64,000 bases of DNA from Corylus avellana (lineage: Eukaryota; Streptophyta; Magnoliopsida; Fagales; Betulaceae): contig NC_081549.1 in NCBI RefSeq assembly GCF_901000735.1, forward strand, positions 7,923,410 through 7,987,409, read 5' to 3'. Position 1 is the first letter of the stretch, and each line of letters opens with the position of its first letter. Under the pieces are notes generated by a model that was not told the origin of the DNA, did not search any database, and saw nothing but the letters and a program-made list of their open reading frames with translations. Of the stretch, positions 33,231-45,539 are shown piece after piece. Made by a program: the position numbers and the translations under genes.

Positions 33231-33569
33231 ACTTTATCTCAAATCTCCATTATTTTTGAACCTTAAACTCAATTATTTTTGGTTTGTAAGTGACGTGGCC
33301 TAAAGTAGAGCTTAAGAAATAATAGGCAAAGCAAGAGGCGAAGCAGACCAACCCGACCCGGCAAGTGACAGAGCACCTCAGAAGATCCGTAATAACGACT
33401 TTCGTCCCCTCTATTTCGACGAGGCACCCAAAAGCAACGGAAACTGGTACGCATTTGACGTTTAAATCACGCATTCGCAATTCCTATTCGTTTTTCATTT
33501 GCTTTCTTTCTCACCAAACAGAGAGACAGAAACAAAGCGAGGGAAAATCCGGCGAGAAAAGGAAAAAAA

Positions 33570-36500
33570 ATGGGGGTTCCACAGGCAATGCAGGCCCTGA
33601 GCGAAAGAGCGGTGTTCATGAGAGAGTCGCTGCATAAGAGCCAGACGATCACGGACAACATGGTCGCCATTCTCGGTTCCTTCGACCATCGTCTCTCGGC
33701 CCTTGAAACAGCCATGCGTCCCACTCAGGTTGCACTTTTCCTCTCCCCTGTTTGGCTCACGAGAAAAAGAAAATAAAAGAAAAGAACTCCATTGCATACA
33801 AAAGCCTGCATTTAACGTTTTATAACACTTTTTTAACAAGTTTGCAAAAATATGAAGAAATTCCCTGCAGTTCGGCGAAATAGTGTTTGCATTCGTTCTG
33901 TTTTTCTCTGCTTTCTCTCTTTTCCTATGCACCTAACGAGATCTACTGGATGATTTTTATTTAAATTGGAATATGCTAGGGTTTTTATTTGTATTATTTA
34001 TTTATTTATTTGTTTCTGTTGTTTTTATGGCTATGGTAGGTACGTACGCATTCGATACGGAGGGCGCATGAGAATATCGATAAGACATTGAAAGCTGCAG
34101 ATGTAATATTGGGACAATTCGACCTCATGCGCAAGGTTGGTCTCTCTTTTGGTTTCGTATTTGATTGATTTTTACATGGAAAATTTTGTGCTTAAATTTT
34201 CATTTTCACATGCATGATGATTTAAGAGGAAGTGTAATTAGCAGAAAACAAATTATGTTTCAGTCACTTTGTTTGGTTGTTTGTTTAGATTAAAAATTTG
34301 ACTAAGTGTTTGACAATGCCACGTCGGTTGTATTCTTTGGGCTACAGCATTACAAGAGAATAATCTCCTTAGATAAAGCAGATAATTTTAAAGAAGGGCA
34401 CATTGTTTAGTATTTGTTTAATTGAAAGAAGAATGTAATCTTTTATGCTACATTACTAGAGAACTTGTAAAAGAGGCCTTAATTATATTGCTATGCAGTA
34501 GTTTGTAACATTTAATTTTGATTCATAATGCTGATTTTCAGTTCAATATAAATATGTAGGCAGAGGCTAAGATACTCAGAGGCCCACATGAGGACCTTGA
34601 AAGCTACCTAGAAGCAATTGATCAGCTGAGAAGCATAGTTCGTTTTTTCAGCAGCAACAAAAGTTTTAAGAGCAGTGGTGGCATCCTTAACCACACCAAT
34701 AACTTGCTTGCAAAATCTATCTCAAAACTTGAGGATGAGTTCAAACAGCTGTTAACAAATTACAGGTTCAGTTTCCTTTGATATTCACTGCTGCATCACT
34801 TTTGTCTTATGGGGCAGATAATTTATTATCCTGACTAGCATCTTAGAAACTTTTGGTGTTGTTCTAATCATGTGAGAACATCCACACCTGCAAAGCTTCA
34901 ATTATCCTAAAATTTGCAAAATACGTTACATTTCGGTTGGGATGAATGAAAATTTTGTTTTGTGTTGTCTTATTCTTGTTTCTGATTTTCTTATATAAAG
35001 GAAGCTGGGTCTAGTACTTGATCTAGCAATTATTATGTTTTTTATACATAACATTTCTTAAAAGATACGAAAAGAAGAGAAAAAGAAGGATGTCAAAGCA
35101 GAAATAACAATATTTAAAGGAACTTGAGTTTGCTGAGCAGCCAGTGACTATACAAGAATCGAACTCTTAACTCACGTCAGAGTTTGGATTTACCAAGTAG
35201 TACATAGCTGTACTTTATCTAACTCTTAACTCACCTTCGTACCCTACTTTGCTTAGGAAATTTTTGGCACGAGTAGCAAATCAACTTATTATTTCCTCTT
35301 TATGCACTAAATTTATAATAATTTCTCACTTACCAAGTCTTTTTTAATGTTAGAAACTTGCTTATTTGTAGATGGTTATTTTACCTAGAGAATAGGGTAA
35401 ACATGTTTTGATCCATCCGAAGTAAAATTTCATTGTTTGTTCTATAAACCAAACATTTCTCAGTGATTCTTGGCACTAAATAATACTCCCAGTCCTACAT
35501 TCCCATAATAAATAATGTGCTTTCCATTTTAGGCTGTCCCAGGACAGATATATATGATGTGCTTTCCTTTTTATTTAGGCTATCCCAGGACAGATATATA
35601 TGATGTGCTTTCCTTTTTATTTAGGCTATCCCAAGATAGATAAAAGTTTTCTATAATGAAAGTAGTCATCTATGTAACTTCCCATATTTTGGCTCTCCTT
35701 TTTTCAAATCGGAATTCATATTTCTTGACCAATCTATAGGGATTTTAGAAAGAGTACATATTTCATTAAAAGTGCATCCCATTTGTAAATGTTCATCTAT
35801 TGTTGGACGAAGGGAGTAATGAATGAACAAACTGTAACCTTCAACTAGTAGTTTTTGATTTTGGGCACTCTTTGATTGCCTTTAAATCTTTAAAGAAAAT
35901 AAGAGTACACCTCGCTTCTCCTTTTGTTTCAGACGCATTATGCACCTTCTTGACTCTTGACAGAATTTTTTGGTATGTTAGCCATCTTAGTAAATGAGTC
36001 AATGACATCTATTCTTGGATTTCAGCAAGCCTGTGGATCCTGATCGTCTTTTTGATTGTCTTCCCAACTCTCTACGGCCATCATCAGCATCACCAGGTAA
36101 CCAAGGTGATGCTAGTAGCAGGACTCATTCTGAGCACCATAAAAGCTTAGAAACTGCTGTTTACACACCTCCAACTCTTATTCCGCCTAGGGTTCTGCCA
36201 CTTCTGCATGATTTAGCCCAACAAATGCTTCAAGCTGGAAATCAGCAACAGCTATTTCGAACTTACAGGTGACTTAATTTAGCTATTTTTTGAAACCTTT
36301 TCTGCTTAATTTGATGCTTTGCCAATGCTCAACACTTTAGATTATACAGTTCTATCTTTATGTAGTGGACCTTTCAGTTTATGAAATACTTATGCTAAGA
36401 TAAAATATGCTAGAAAATGGTTGATATATTCTATTGGATCTTCTCTTATATGATTTAGGTGACTTGGAAAATTAAAATCTGACCAAATAGAAATGGCCTA

Positions 36501-39500
36501 TTTTTGGTTTAACCCACCAAAATTGGAGCAAAATTTTGTGGCTGGCTGATGATAAAACAATTGTTCTAGAAATTATGTGGAGAATGAAGGTATAAACTTG
36601 ATAATCTTCACTCTTGGTTGGTGGAACCATCATTACATTTAAGTTGGGATATCTTTGTCAAGCCTTGTTCCTGAGTTTCATACATCAAGGTCTGGTTCCC
36701 AAAAAAAGTTTGGCTTGAGACACGACTTTCAAGATAAGTAGTGGGTGCTGCAAAAGGGAGTGGTGATTCCTTACTTAATAAGGAGGAGACTCAGAGAATA
36801 GCAAAAGGAAAATAATATAGCTTTTGCTCAATCCAAATTGATATGTGTACTTTTACTATATGATATATATTACCTTTTTGAATTCCAAATTTAGGACAGA
36901 AAATTGTCGCTTTTATTAAAGGAATGATTACATGTTCTATTATCATAAGGAATGATGATTTTTTTTTGGCACTTACTATCATCCTTTTCTAGTAACAATC
37001 ATATATTGTTTTCTAAATGTTAGGGAGACTCGATCTTCAGTTATGGAACAGAGTCTCAGAAAATTAGGTGTGGAGAGACTTACTAAAGATGATGTCCAGA
37101 AAATGCAGTGGGAGGTTTTGGAGGCTAAGATTGGGAATTGGATACATTACATGCGGATTGCTGTAAGGATTTACTTGAGGCTGATCTGGTAGTGGTGTTG
37201 TTTTTCCAACTATTTAAATAATGCGTGAAACAGGTCAAACTGCTTTTTGCTGCGGAAAAGAAAGTATGTGATCAAATATTTGATGGTGCTGAGATTCTTA
37301 GGGATCAGTGTTTTGCCGAAGTAACTACGAACAGTGTAGCTGTGCTTCTCAGTTTCGGAGAGGCTATTGCCAAAAGCAAGAGATCGCCTGAAAAATTGTT
37401 TGTTCTTTTAGACATGTATGAGATAATGAGAGAACTTCAGTCAGAGGTATGAAATTTTTTACCAGATCAGACCATGAGTTTCCTTTTTTAATATATATAT
37501 TAGTAGTTACTTTTGATATTGTACGAGAGAGCCTATGGGGATTACCTACCGGTATTTTAATTCTGTTGGATTTTAGCATATGAAATAAGTTAGTTCAATT
37601 GTTGACAGGAAGACGACAAATATTTTTTGTCATCACTTAGAATTATATTTATAAAGTCACAATTGCTGCCTTGCTTCCCCAGCTCCTTTTTTTTTTGGGT
37701 TAAACATACGTAATATTTTGGTTTAGCTGTCAAAATTTTTGGTGTCTTTGTTGTAAGTAATAAGAAATTACTCAATTTATTCAACTTTTTGGAAAGGCTA
37801 GTGGTTGAAAAATCAGAGTTTTTCAATCATAGGTAATTCCTAATTTCTGCTAAATACTCATGCCCACATGGCCAACATTAAACCAAACCATATGTATTAA
37901 AACCTAACTTGGCAAGAAGTCTGGTGCACATCAATTGAGAGTTAGCTTGATTCATTAAAAAGAGAATGATGCTATAATGATGGTTTGCAGTCCTCTTAGG
38001 AAATTTATTTCTTGTTTATTAAAACACGATTAAATTAAAATGTTATATAGGAGAGACTCGAGAGAGTGTTTGTGTAGTGATAATAAAAACTTTAAATGAA
38101 AATCTTTGTGTAGGCAACTAGAACTCATAAAATGATTGATTGAAGAACTCAAGATTTTGGTTTCTTTTCTTTTATGGATTCATAGGTGAATACTAACATG
38201 TGCACACACACACAGCACTTTTTAGTTAAATTTTATTACATAAAAAAGTCGTACTATGCTAAGGAGCTGATTGTATTCCAAAAAACATATGCAGATTGGT
38301 TTGTTTAACTCAAAAAACTGACATCAATTTTTTTCCTTTTTTTTGGGGGGAGGGGCTCCGAGCAGATTGAAACACTTTTCGGAACTAAATATTCTATTGA
38401 AATGCGGGAATCTGCACTGAGTTTGACAAAGCGGCTAGCTCAGACAGCCCAAGAGACCTTTGGTGATTTTGAAGAAGCGGTTGAAAAAGATGCCACGAAA
38501 ACTTCTGTACTTGATGGAACTGTCCACCCCTTGACTAGCTATGTGATAAATTACGTAAAGTTTCTATTCGAGTGAGTTATCATTGCTGTTCTTTCCACAC
38601 ACTATTTCTAGACTCAATAGCCCTTGGTACATTCTTCTATGTTAGTTAATTGTTTGGTACAAGTAATAATAACCCATCTCCGAGACAAGTTGTCCTGCCT
38701 ACTTCTTTGTGTTCAGTAGACAATTTTACTTGTATTGTATATTAATTTCAGTAGTTTCTTTATGTTCTATATGAGTCAGGTTTTGCCTGCACCCCCACCC
38801 CCACAGACAATTCACACACATACACACCCGTCTCTCTTCCAGTTATCAATCTGGTTCTGTTTCAATTGTCCCTGGTCTATATTGATGGTCACCATAGTGA
38901 AACAAAATGTATGACTGCTGGGTATGACTGCTGGGTATTTCATGTGCGCAGCTACCAATCAACACTGAAGCAACTTTTTCAGGAGTTTGACCATGCCGAT
39001 CCTGAAGCTCAGTTAGCATCTGTAACTACAAGGATTATGCAGGCTCTCCAGAATAACCTGGATGGGAAATCCAAGCAGTACAAAGATTCTGCATTGACAC
39101 AATTGTTTCTTATGAACAACATTCACTATATAGTGAGATCGGTTCGAAGGTGTGTCTATATTTAGCTTGTTCTATTATATGGCAATGATCGTCTCTGTAT
39201 GCTAGTATGCAAAATTCTCTAAAAAATACATTTGCAGGTCAGAGGCAAAGGATTTGTTGGGGGATGACTGGGTGCAGATACACCGTAGGATTGTTCAGCA
39301 GCATGCAAATCAATATAAGAGAGTTTCTTGGGCAAAGGTTTTGTTTCTTTAGTCAAACTTGTTGTATCATAATTTATTTTTCTTTTTCCTGATAATTTCT
39401 TGAAGCTCATCCTAGAAACACGAATTCTTATGCTAAAATATTGAGCATGTGGTTAAACAACAGAATATTTTATTTTGACTATTTCAAAAATTATATGGTT

Positions 39501-40246
39501 TTAAGTATGCCAAAGGTCATGACAAACGAGTAGGACTTGATGCCCCAGCAGCATATACCATTTTGAAACCCCAGCAAATTGAAGTTCTGTTTCTTTCTTT
39601 AGTTTTAAGAATAAGGACTTCAACTGTACTTTACCATTGAGGGTGCTACTAACGATTGTCCAAGATTATATTCGATATTATCAAACTTTTCCAAGAGAAG
39701 TTGGTCAATGATCTCACAAAGCTGCTCCCTTTTTTTTTTTTTTTTTTTTTTGAAAAAAAAAAAAATTCCCAGATTCTTCAGTGTCTCACCGTTCAGGGCT
39801 CTAGTTCATCAGGCGGCGGTGGTCCAGTTGGAGGGGAGGGTAGTGGCAGCGGAGTTTCTAGAGCTTCAGTGAAAGATAGGTTCAAGACCTTCAATAGCCA
39901 ATTTGAAGAACTTCATCAAAGGCAATCTCAGTGGACAGTTCCCGACAGTGAGTTGCGCGAGTCTCTCAGGCTGGCTGTTGCTGAAGTCGTCTTGCCTGCT
40001 TTTAGATCTTTCCTTAGACGTTTCGGGCATGTTTCCTCATACTTCTTCCTTTCTGTTTTTTTAAGGCTTTCCTAGTTTTTTTTTTCTTCTTTTTCCCTTT
40101 TTCTTATACAAATGTGTTTGTATTACAGGCCTATGATCGAGAATGGGAAGAACCCTCAAAAGTACATAAGATACACCCCCGAAGATCTTGAACGCATGCT
40201 GAGTGAATTTTTTGAGGGCAAGACCTGGAATGAACAAAAGCGGTAA
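33570..40246 (+). CDS. EXO70A1: Exocyst complex subunit EXO70A1
   Basis: EXO70 binds PI(4,5)P2 and directs exocyst-mediated tethering of secretory vesicles at the plasma membrane. A1 is the housekeeping plant paralogue, needed for polarised growth and xylem and Casparian-strip formation. Exons: 33570-33728, 34040-34135, 34560-34765, 36026-36268, 37024-37162, 37234-37446, 38366-38571, 38952-39149, 39238-39337, 39773-40026, 40129-40246. All phases join and give 643 residues (Arabidopsis EXO70A1 has 638). The ATG has A at -3 and G at +4. Hallmarks are SQTITDNMVAILGSFDHRLS at the N-terminus, SYLEAIDQLRSIVRFF, then the EXO70 C-terminal domain with TVHPLTSYVINYVKFLFDYQ, LFLMNNIHYIVRSVRRSEAK and NGKNPQKYIRYTPEDLERML near the C-terminus. 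A Gly/Ser-rich linker lies at the start of exon 10. The intron before the last exon appears to start with GC (GG|GCATGT). No disabling change was seen. Confidence 0.96.
35515..35645. repeat. Minisatellite, about 50-bp unit, in EXO70A1 intron 3
   Basis: Three successive units share TGTGCTTTCC, TTTAGGCTATCCCA and, in two, GGACAGATATATATGATG. They lie in the 1.26-kb intron between exons 34560-34765 and 36026-36268. Confidence 0.85.
39731..39765. repeat. T-run/A-run next to splice acceptor of EXO70A1 exon 10
   Basis: About 21 T, then TG, then 13 A, directly before ATTCCCAG and exon 10. The T-run doubles as the polypyrimidine tract. Length errors or polymorphism are likely here. Confidence 0.85.
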
Positions 40247-40588
40247 ATAGTTGATATGACATCTCTTTTTTGGTTTAAGATTTAGTCACATGGTAGCTAG
40301 CTATTGGTATGATTTATACAATGATGAGATCAAATAATAGGCCATTTCCCATGTCCCTTTCAAGGCTTGGTTCTTCTTCTCGAGTTCTCTATTTCTCTTA
40401 TTGGTTCCCCAATATGTTACCCCTTGTACAATTGTAATACTACTAAACAGTGTGGACTTCACATAAAAAGGAAAAATAGAGTTTAGATCCACCCAAATTT
40501 CTCCCATCCTCAAAGGTTATGTTTAAAACTGCTGCTTTCCGACTCAATCGGTGGCCATCCTACCATGCTCTGTGCATGGTAGACAATA

Positions 40589-40622
<34 letters not shown>

Positions 40623-42140
40623 TCAATGTTTATGGAAATGGTGGTTCATGGTTCAAATATATTTTTGTTTATTTGAACTTTACCCCTCCAAAGTTTCAGC
40701 TGATTTCAATTTAGCATCAAATGTTTAAAATTTGGCAATGTACCTCAACAAAGTATCAAAAATTCGCAATGTGACCCATCCGTCAATAATTTTCGTTTTT
40801 TCTTATGAAAATTGTTAAAAAGACCTAATTGTCCCTATATTTTTGAAAAAAAAAAAACAATAAAACAATAGGAACAAAAAACAAAAAAAAAACAAAAAAA
40901 TTCACGCGTAATTTATATATATATTATTTATTTTCTGATTTTGGTTTATTTAATTTGAGCCATTTTTGGAATTTTCTCAAAAAATAAAGGGCAATTTTGA
41001 AAAGTTCATACAAAAATTGCACATATACTGCACCTGAGCAATTTTCCGTCAAATTAGATAGAAATTGCTAACGCATTGTAAATTTTTGATACTTCGTTGA
41101 TGTACATTGTCAATTTTTAAACATTAAAAATTAAATTAAAAATCGGGTAAAACTTTAGAAGGTTAAAGTATATTTTTTCCTTATTTGAAATATAGACGAG
41201 ATTAAACTGTGACCCGTAAGTCTTTGGTCTTCAGTAATTCGTTACCTGTGACTAGAAACCTTTGCCCAAGAAACTTTCAATTAGGGCAATTGCTCATGGA
41301 GCTAACAGTCAAATAAACTTTCTTGTAATATAAATAAAAAAAGAAAGAAAGGGTTGGGATTATGAAGGTTTTATTACCCTTTTGGGGCCCCAAATCATAT
41401 ATATTAATTGATTAATTTAAGTTTTATAGAAAGATCGTACATAGTTTTCTTTTACAGCTAAAGCATGAGCCATACACGTAGAATCTTTTCGCAGGAATTT
41501 ATTTGAAAAATCATTTGTTTATGAAAAATCATGGGTATTAGTGTGGTTAATTTCAAATCATCTATATTACCGTAGATGTTCTAGAGGATATCCAAATTTA
41601 AGGTTTGTTTGGTTTTGCATTTGAGAGTCTTAAAGAAGCGTTTTTAGCACTTAAAAAAAACTTTGTTGCTTCGAAAAAAATCTTTGTTTGCTAAAAAAAA
41701 AAAAAATCTCAAACAATCCTTGTACGCATTTGGCGTTCTTATAATATCTGTAGATGAGATGACTTCAGGGTAGTTTTTTGTCCGCATTTCATCTATTTGT
41801 TTTGATAATGGGAAAATTTTAAAAATGTAATGGATGTCCATTTGAAATAGATTTACTTAATCTTTTTATTAAAGCTAAAAGACAAATCGAATTGGTATGC
41901 ATAACACCAATTCGAGATGTCATCTTTTCCAATTGTATAACATCGATTCGAGCTGCAACATTTTTTTTGTTAGTTCGAGTTGTAATAGTTATTCATTCGC
42001 TCCAACATCCCGTTTACAATTCCATTCTACCTCTTTTTATAGGGCCGGACTACAAAGGGGCCAGCAAAGATCAATTCTCATGAATGACCATAGTCCAAGT
42101 CATTTAAGAGAATTGAGGGACTACTTGAAGGTCTAACTAG
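40247..42140. other. EXO70A1 3' flank and intergenic DNA
   Basis: Probable 3' UTR at the start, a (CT)n run at 40590-40622, a foldback MITE at about 40678-41180, and otherwise AT-rich sequence with no recognisable gene. Confidence 0.5.
40678..41180. mobile_element. Foldback MITE with long imperfect inverted repeats
   Basis: About 125 bases at the left (CTTTACCCCTCCAAAGTTTC, then ATGTTTAAAATTTGGCAATG and AAGTATCAAAAATTC) match the reverse complement of the right end (ending near GGTTAAAGTATATTTTTTCC). TTATTTGAA occurs on both sides (40669-40677 and 41181-41189) and may be a 9-bp target duplication. The inverted-repeat ends are offset by about a dozen bases, so this is not secure. Confidence 0.65.
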
Positions 42141-42149
42141 TAACTACCG

Positions 42150-42870
42150 ATGGGCCTGCCAACGACCTATAGTCGGGGCCTAAGAGGCCAACAGCTCACG
42201 ACTGGAGCCTAGACGGCCTGGAGGCCTGTGTCCCAAATAGCTTGGCAATGAGTCAGGCGCACCCTCGCCAAAATACACCTCGACTGCTGATTCAAGACTA
42301 CGCCAACTTAGCCAACGGCTTGCTCACGCCATACACTCCCTTAACAAATTTGGAGAAGGAATCTTCGTCAGTAACAGACTACTAGCGAGAATTCTCAAGG
42401 AAGCACGAGGGCATTCGTGTCACACCGTCTTCGTATCTCCCATCATGTAGTTTTCTAGGAGCATCGATTATTCCACGAAGTCGACAAATTCTGCATGCCA
42501 TCTTCTTCTCCCTTTACCACGCTCCTAGAGACTCCTTTTTCTCCTACTCCCACCGGTGATATCTTCCCAGCACCTTCCTCGCTCAAACAATAGTCATCTA
42601 ATGCTTTCGACGCCGCTCACTCACGTCCCCAAGTTCCGTTCAATCCGAGGATCTTGCTCATACTCCACCACTCGACCTTTGCCAATTCACCCGAGTAAAA
42701 TCTTTTCCATCCCATCTCCAAGATTTTCAATGCTTTTATCCCTTAGCTGCGTTTGCATGAACCTCAATCCTATCCATGAACCCTCTTTGACAGACAGCAA
42801 TGAAAGAGGAACTTGATGCTTTACACAATATACATGATATTTAGTTGACCTGCCTCCAGGAAAGTCTGTC
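42150..42870 (+). mobile_element. Ty1/copia polyprotein remnant
   Basis: Near the end, plus-strand frames give CMNLNPIHEP, then MKEELDALHNIHDI and VDLPPGKSV. This is the recognisable start of a copia reverse transcriptase domain (typically ...MKEELDALHKTHTWDLVDLPPGKSV). It is broken by stops and frameshifts. The preceding Pro/Ser-rich stretch fits the integrase-RT linker. It ends abruptly where a TRIM begins at 42871. The left boundary is uncertain. Confidence 0.75.
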
Positions 42871-44224
42871 TGTGGCATCCCATATTGCCTGGGTGTGAGA
42901 AATGAGATTTGCATATATAGAGCATACTCTCTTTAAATGGTATGAGGCCTTTTGGAATAAAACCATGTGAGCTGAGGCCTAAAGTGAACAATATCATACC
43001 ACTTGGAGTAGGGTGTTACATATTGTATCAAAGCCGATGCCCAGCCTGAGATGAAGGGAATGTGCACAAGCCTATGAGGGTTGCCAGCGAGGATGCTGGG
43101 TCCCAAGATGGGGTGATTGTGGTGTCCCACATTGCCTAGGTGTGAGAAAATGGATGTGCTTATATATAGGGGTGGGCAAATTAACCGTTACCGTTTAACC
43201 GGCCGTCTACCGGCTTCGACCGAACCGATATAAACCGTAGCCGATATGCCGATATCCTTATCGGTTAAAAAAAGTATACCGGAATTCGGTCCGGTCCGGT
43301 CCGATCCGGTTAAGCGGTTCTTATCGGTTAACCGGTTAACCGATAAGAAACCGGAATTTTTTTTTTTTAAGTCCTAGTCCCAAAACGGCGCCGTTTAGTC
43401 TTTTAGAGAGGTTTCCAAATTCCCACAAGTGACACAGGTTTCCGCATTTGTGTAATGGTGTTGCCCATGACTTATTTTCCTTTTGCTAAGTGACTTTAAT
43501 TAGTTAATACTTTGTTTATTATTCATTAATGAATTTTATTTTAATTTGTGTTTGGGTAGGTTTGATGTTTTTTTTTTAAGTGATGGCATTTGATGAGATT
43601 TCTTTGCCTTTGGTAAAAGCATTTTTCATTAACTAGTTTTGCTAGTCTAATTAGCATTCATTATGTTAATTAGTCCATTTGCTTTGAAAAAATGTATTTT
43701 ATAATATTAAAAAAAAAAAAAAAAAAAAGTTGAAGTGGATCAATATAAAAAAGTTTCAATTTTTAGCCCAAAAAACAAATATTTGGGTCCCAACAAAAAG
43801 TATTTGATCCCTAAAACAACTCATTTTTAATAAATTATTTTAGCCCAACAAAAAGTATTTGGGCTCTCAAAAGTCAAAAAAACTCATTTTTGATTTTTGG
43901 CCCAACAAAATAAATCAATATAAAGCTCTCGGTTAAATCGGTTAACCGGTTTAACCGGACCGTTTAACCGTGTACCGTTTTAACCGAAATTATCGGTTAA
44001 AATTCTTATTGGTTCGGTATCGGTTAATAAACCGTTTAACCGAAAATTATCGGTTAATAACCGATAAGGTCCTTAATCGGACCGTTTTGACCGATACCCA
44101 GGCCTATATATAGAGCATATTCTCTCTAAATGGTATGAGGCATTTTGGGGTAAATTAATAATAAAACTGTGCGGGCTGAGGCACAAAGTGGACAATATCA
44201 TACCACTTGAAGCGGGGTATTACA
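42871..44224 (+). mobile_element. TRIM (copy A), second LTR carrying a hAT-like MITE
   Basis: The left repeat, 42871-43020, starts TGTGGCATCCCATATTGCC and ends GGGTGTTACA. The right repeat, 43118-44224, starts TGTGGTGTCCCACATTGCC and ends GGGGTATTACA, with 940 bp inserted. After the left repeat, TATTGTATCAAAGCC resembles a Met-tRNA primer-binding site. The internal region is about 97 bp and non-coding. The flanks CTGTC and TTGTT could be a drifted target duplication inside the copia reverse transcriptase sequence. Confidence 0.8.
43167..44106. mobile_element. hAT-like MITE rich in CGGTTAACCG words
   Basis: 940 bp with ends TAGGGGTGGGCAAAT and CCCAGGCCTA (inverted repeat TAGGNNTGGG). The interior repeats CCGGTTAACCGGTT-type palindromes near both ends around an AT-rich centre. 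TATATA flanks both sides as the target duplication. The equivalent site in copy B (near 51092) is empty. Confidence 0.85.
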
Positions 44225-45539
44225 TTGTTGGTAACTTGACAAGTACAAGGCTCAACTTGTGTAATACCTCAAAAATAAATTAAGGTTAAGTACACTCTAA
44301 TTATGATGTTAGTGTTGGTTCTCATTTGGTAAAGTGTAAGACCTTGGACATTTTTTAAAATTTTACTGTTGCACCGAACGTTCAATAGAGGTACTGAATG
44401 TTCGATGCTTGCAGTACTGAAAAATCAGCTTATGCATGGTAACAACATGGAATGATAAAAAAAAAAAAAAAAAAAAAAATTATGCATGTTCATGTTTGCC
44501 TTAAAATTTTGGTTAATCTGAAAGAATTGTGGTTTGATTTCATTAGTGAGCTTAAAATTTTGAACACATGATCTGATGATAGAATTTGTTAAGTTTGATT
44601 ACTTGCTTAGGACAGTTGAGAATTTACATGTTTGATGTGATCACACAAGCACATTAGCACATAATTTGTGGGGTATGACATGAAAGGCTGATGTGTGTGT
44701 TTTTATGTCTTGGGTAAAACTAGATGACTTATTAGATGGATACTTTGGCATATATATATGTGATATAAAAAAAAAAAAAAAAAATCATTGATAAGCTTTT
44801 CACTAAGTAAGTGGACCTCTTGCCTCAAAGCATTGAGTGTTCACGTCAAAAGGTGAAGAATTTTGATTTGATTAATGTCATGGTTAGTTTGGTTTCGTAG
44901 CCTTTTTGACTCGAGTTAGTAAGTCTTTAGGGGTGTTTTACACCTAATGACCTAAAACCACCTGGTTTGGGAGTCATTGACTTAAGACTCGTTACATAGG
45001 TCAATTAGAAAGCTTAAGGGAACTAAACATTGCACAACCTGACCAAAAAAAAAAGGAAGAAATATATATATATATGCCATAGTCATTCGTTCTAATAAGG
45101 ATTTCAGTGAACTTTAAGATATTGAGACATTGCACATTGGAAATAATTGAAAGCTTCGTATTTATGTGCTAGTTCACTTTACACTGTTTTCAAATTGCGA
45201 TGTTTTAGCATGTTCTTTGTAAGTAATTAAACTTTGAGATTTCAATTCATTATGAAGATGGAGTTTATCTTTTTGAGCTTGCAAATGAATGAAAATCATG
45301 GTCTTGAGTTTAACTTAATTTTTGGATAACATGAACTTTTGCATGATGTTTGTGGGTAACATTTCTGGAAAACCCTCACGAGACTTCACTCGTCCTCTAG
45401 GAAATTCCTAGAGGTTTAAAAGGCTTGTTGCATATGCTAAATGCAATCGTATATCCCACGAAAGATGGATTTATCTATTTGTTTTCTATTTTTCCATTTC
45501 GTTTTTAGTTTTGTATTGCCAAGGGACTAGCAATATGTA
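44225..45539 (+). mobile_element. Presumed 3' internal region of a Ty3/gypsy element (copy A)
   Basis: AT-rich, with an A-run (44458-44479) and no intact frame. The last 200 bases, with CCTCTAGGAAATTCCTAGAGG and TTGCCAAGGGACTAGCAATA, lead into the polypurine tract. They resemble the non-coding 3' part of non-chromovirus gypsy elements. The upstream limit is not defined. Confidence 0.5.

Larger units (their letters stand above)
32233..33253. mobile_element. Foldback element hosting two further MITEs
   Basis: The left arm starts ATAATGGAGA near 32234 and includes TTTTTAAAAATGACACGTG and GTGAAAAACACATA. The right arm holds the drifted complement: TATGTGTGTTTTTCACATA-like sequence near 32565, CTGTCATTTTTAGAGACC near 32590 and, beyond the hAT-like insertion, TCTCCATTAT at 33244-33253. 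Removing the insertions at 32384-32553 and 32624-33230 restores one inverted-repeat element of about 230 bp. Confidence 0.65.

Noticed and set aside
35090..35240. Possible SINE with B-box-like AAGAATCGAACTC in EXO70A1 intron
   Set aside because: No convincing A box at the right spacing, no tail and no target duplication.
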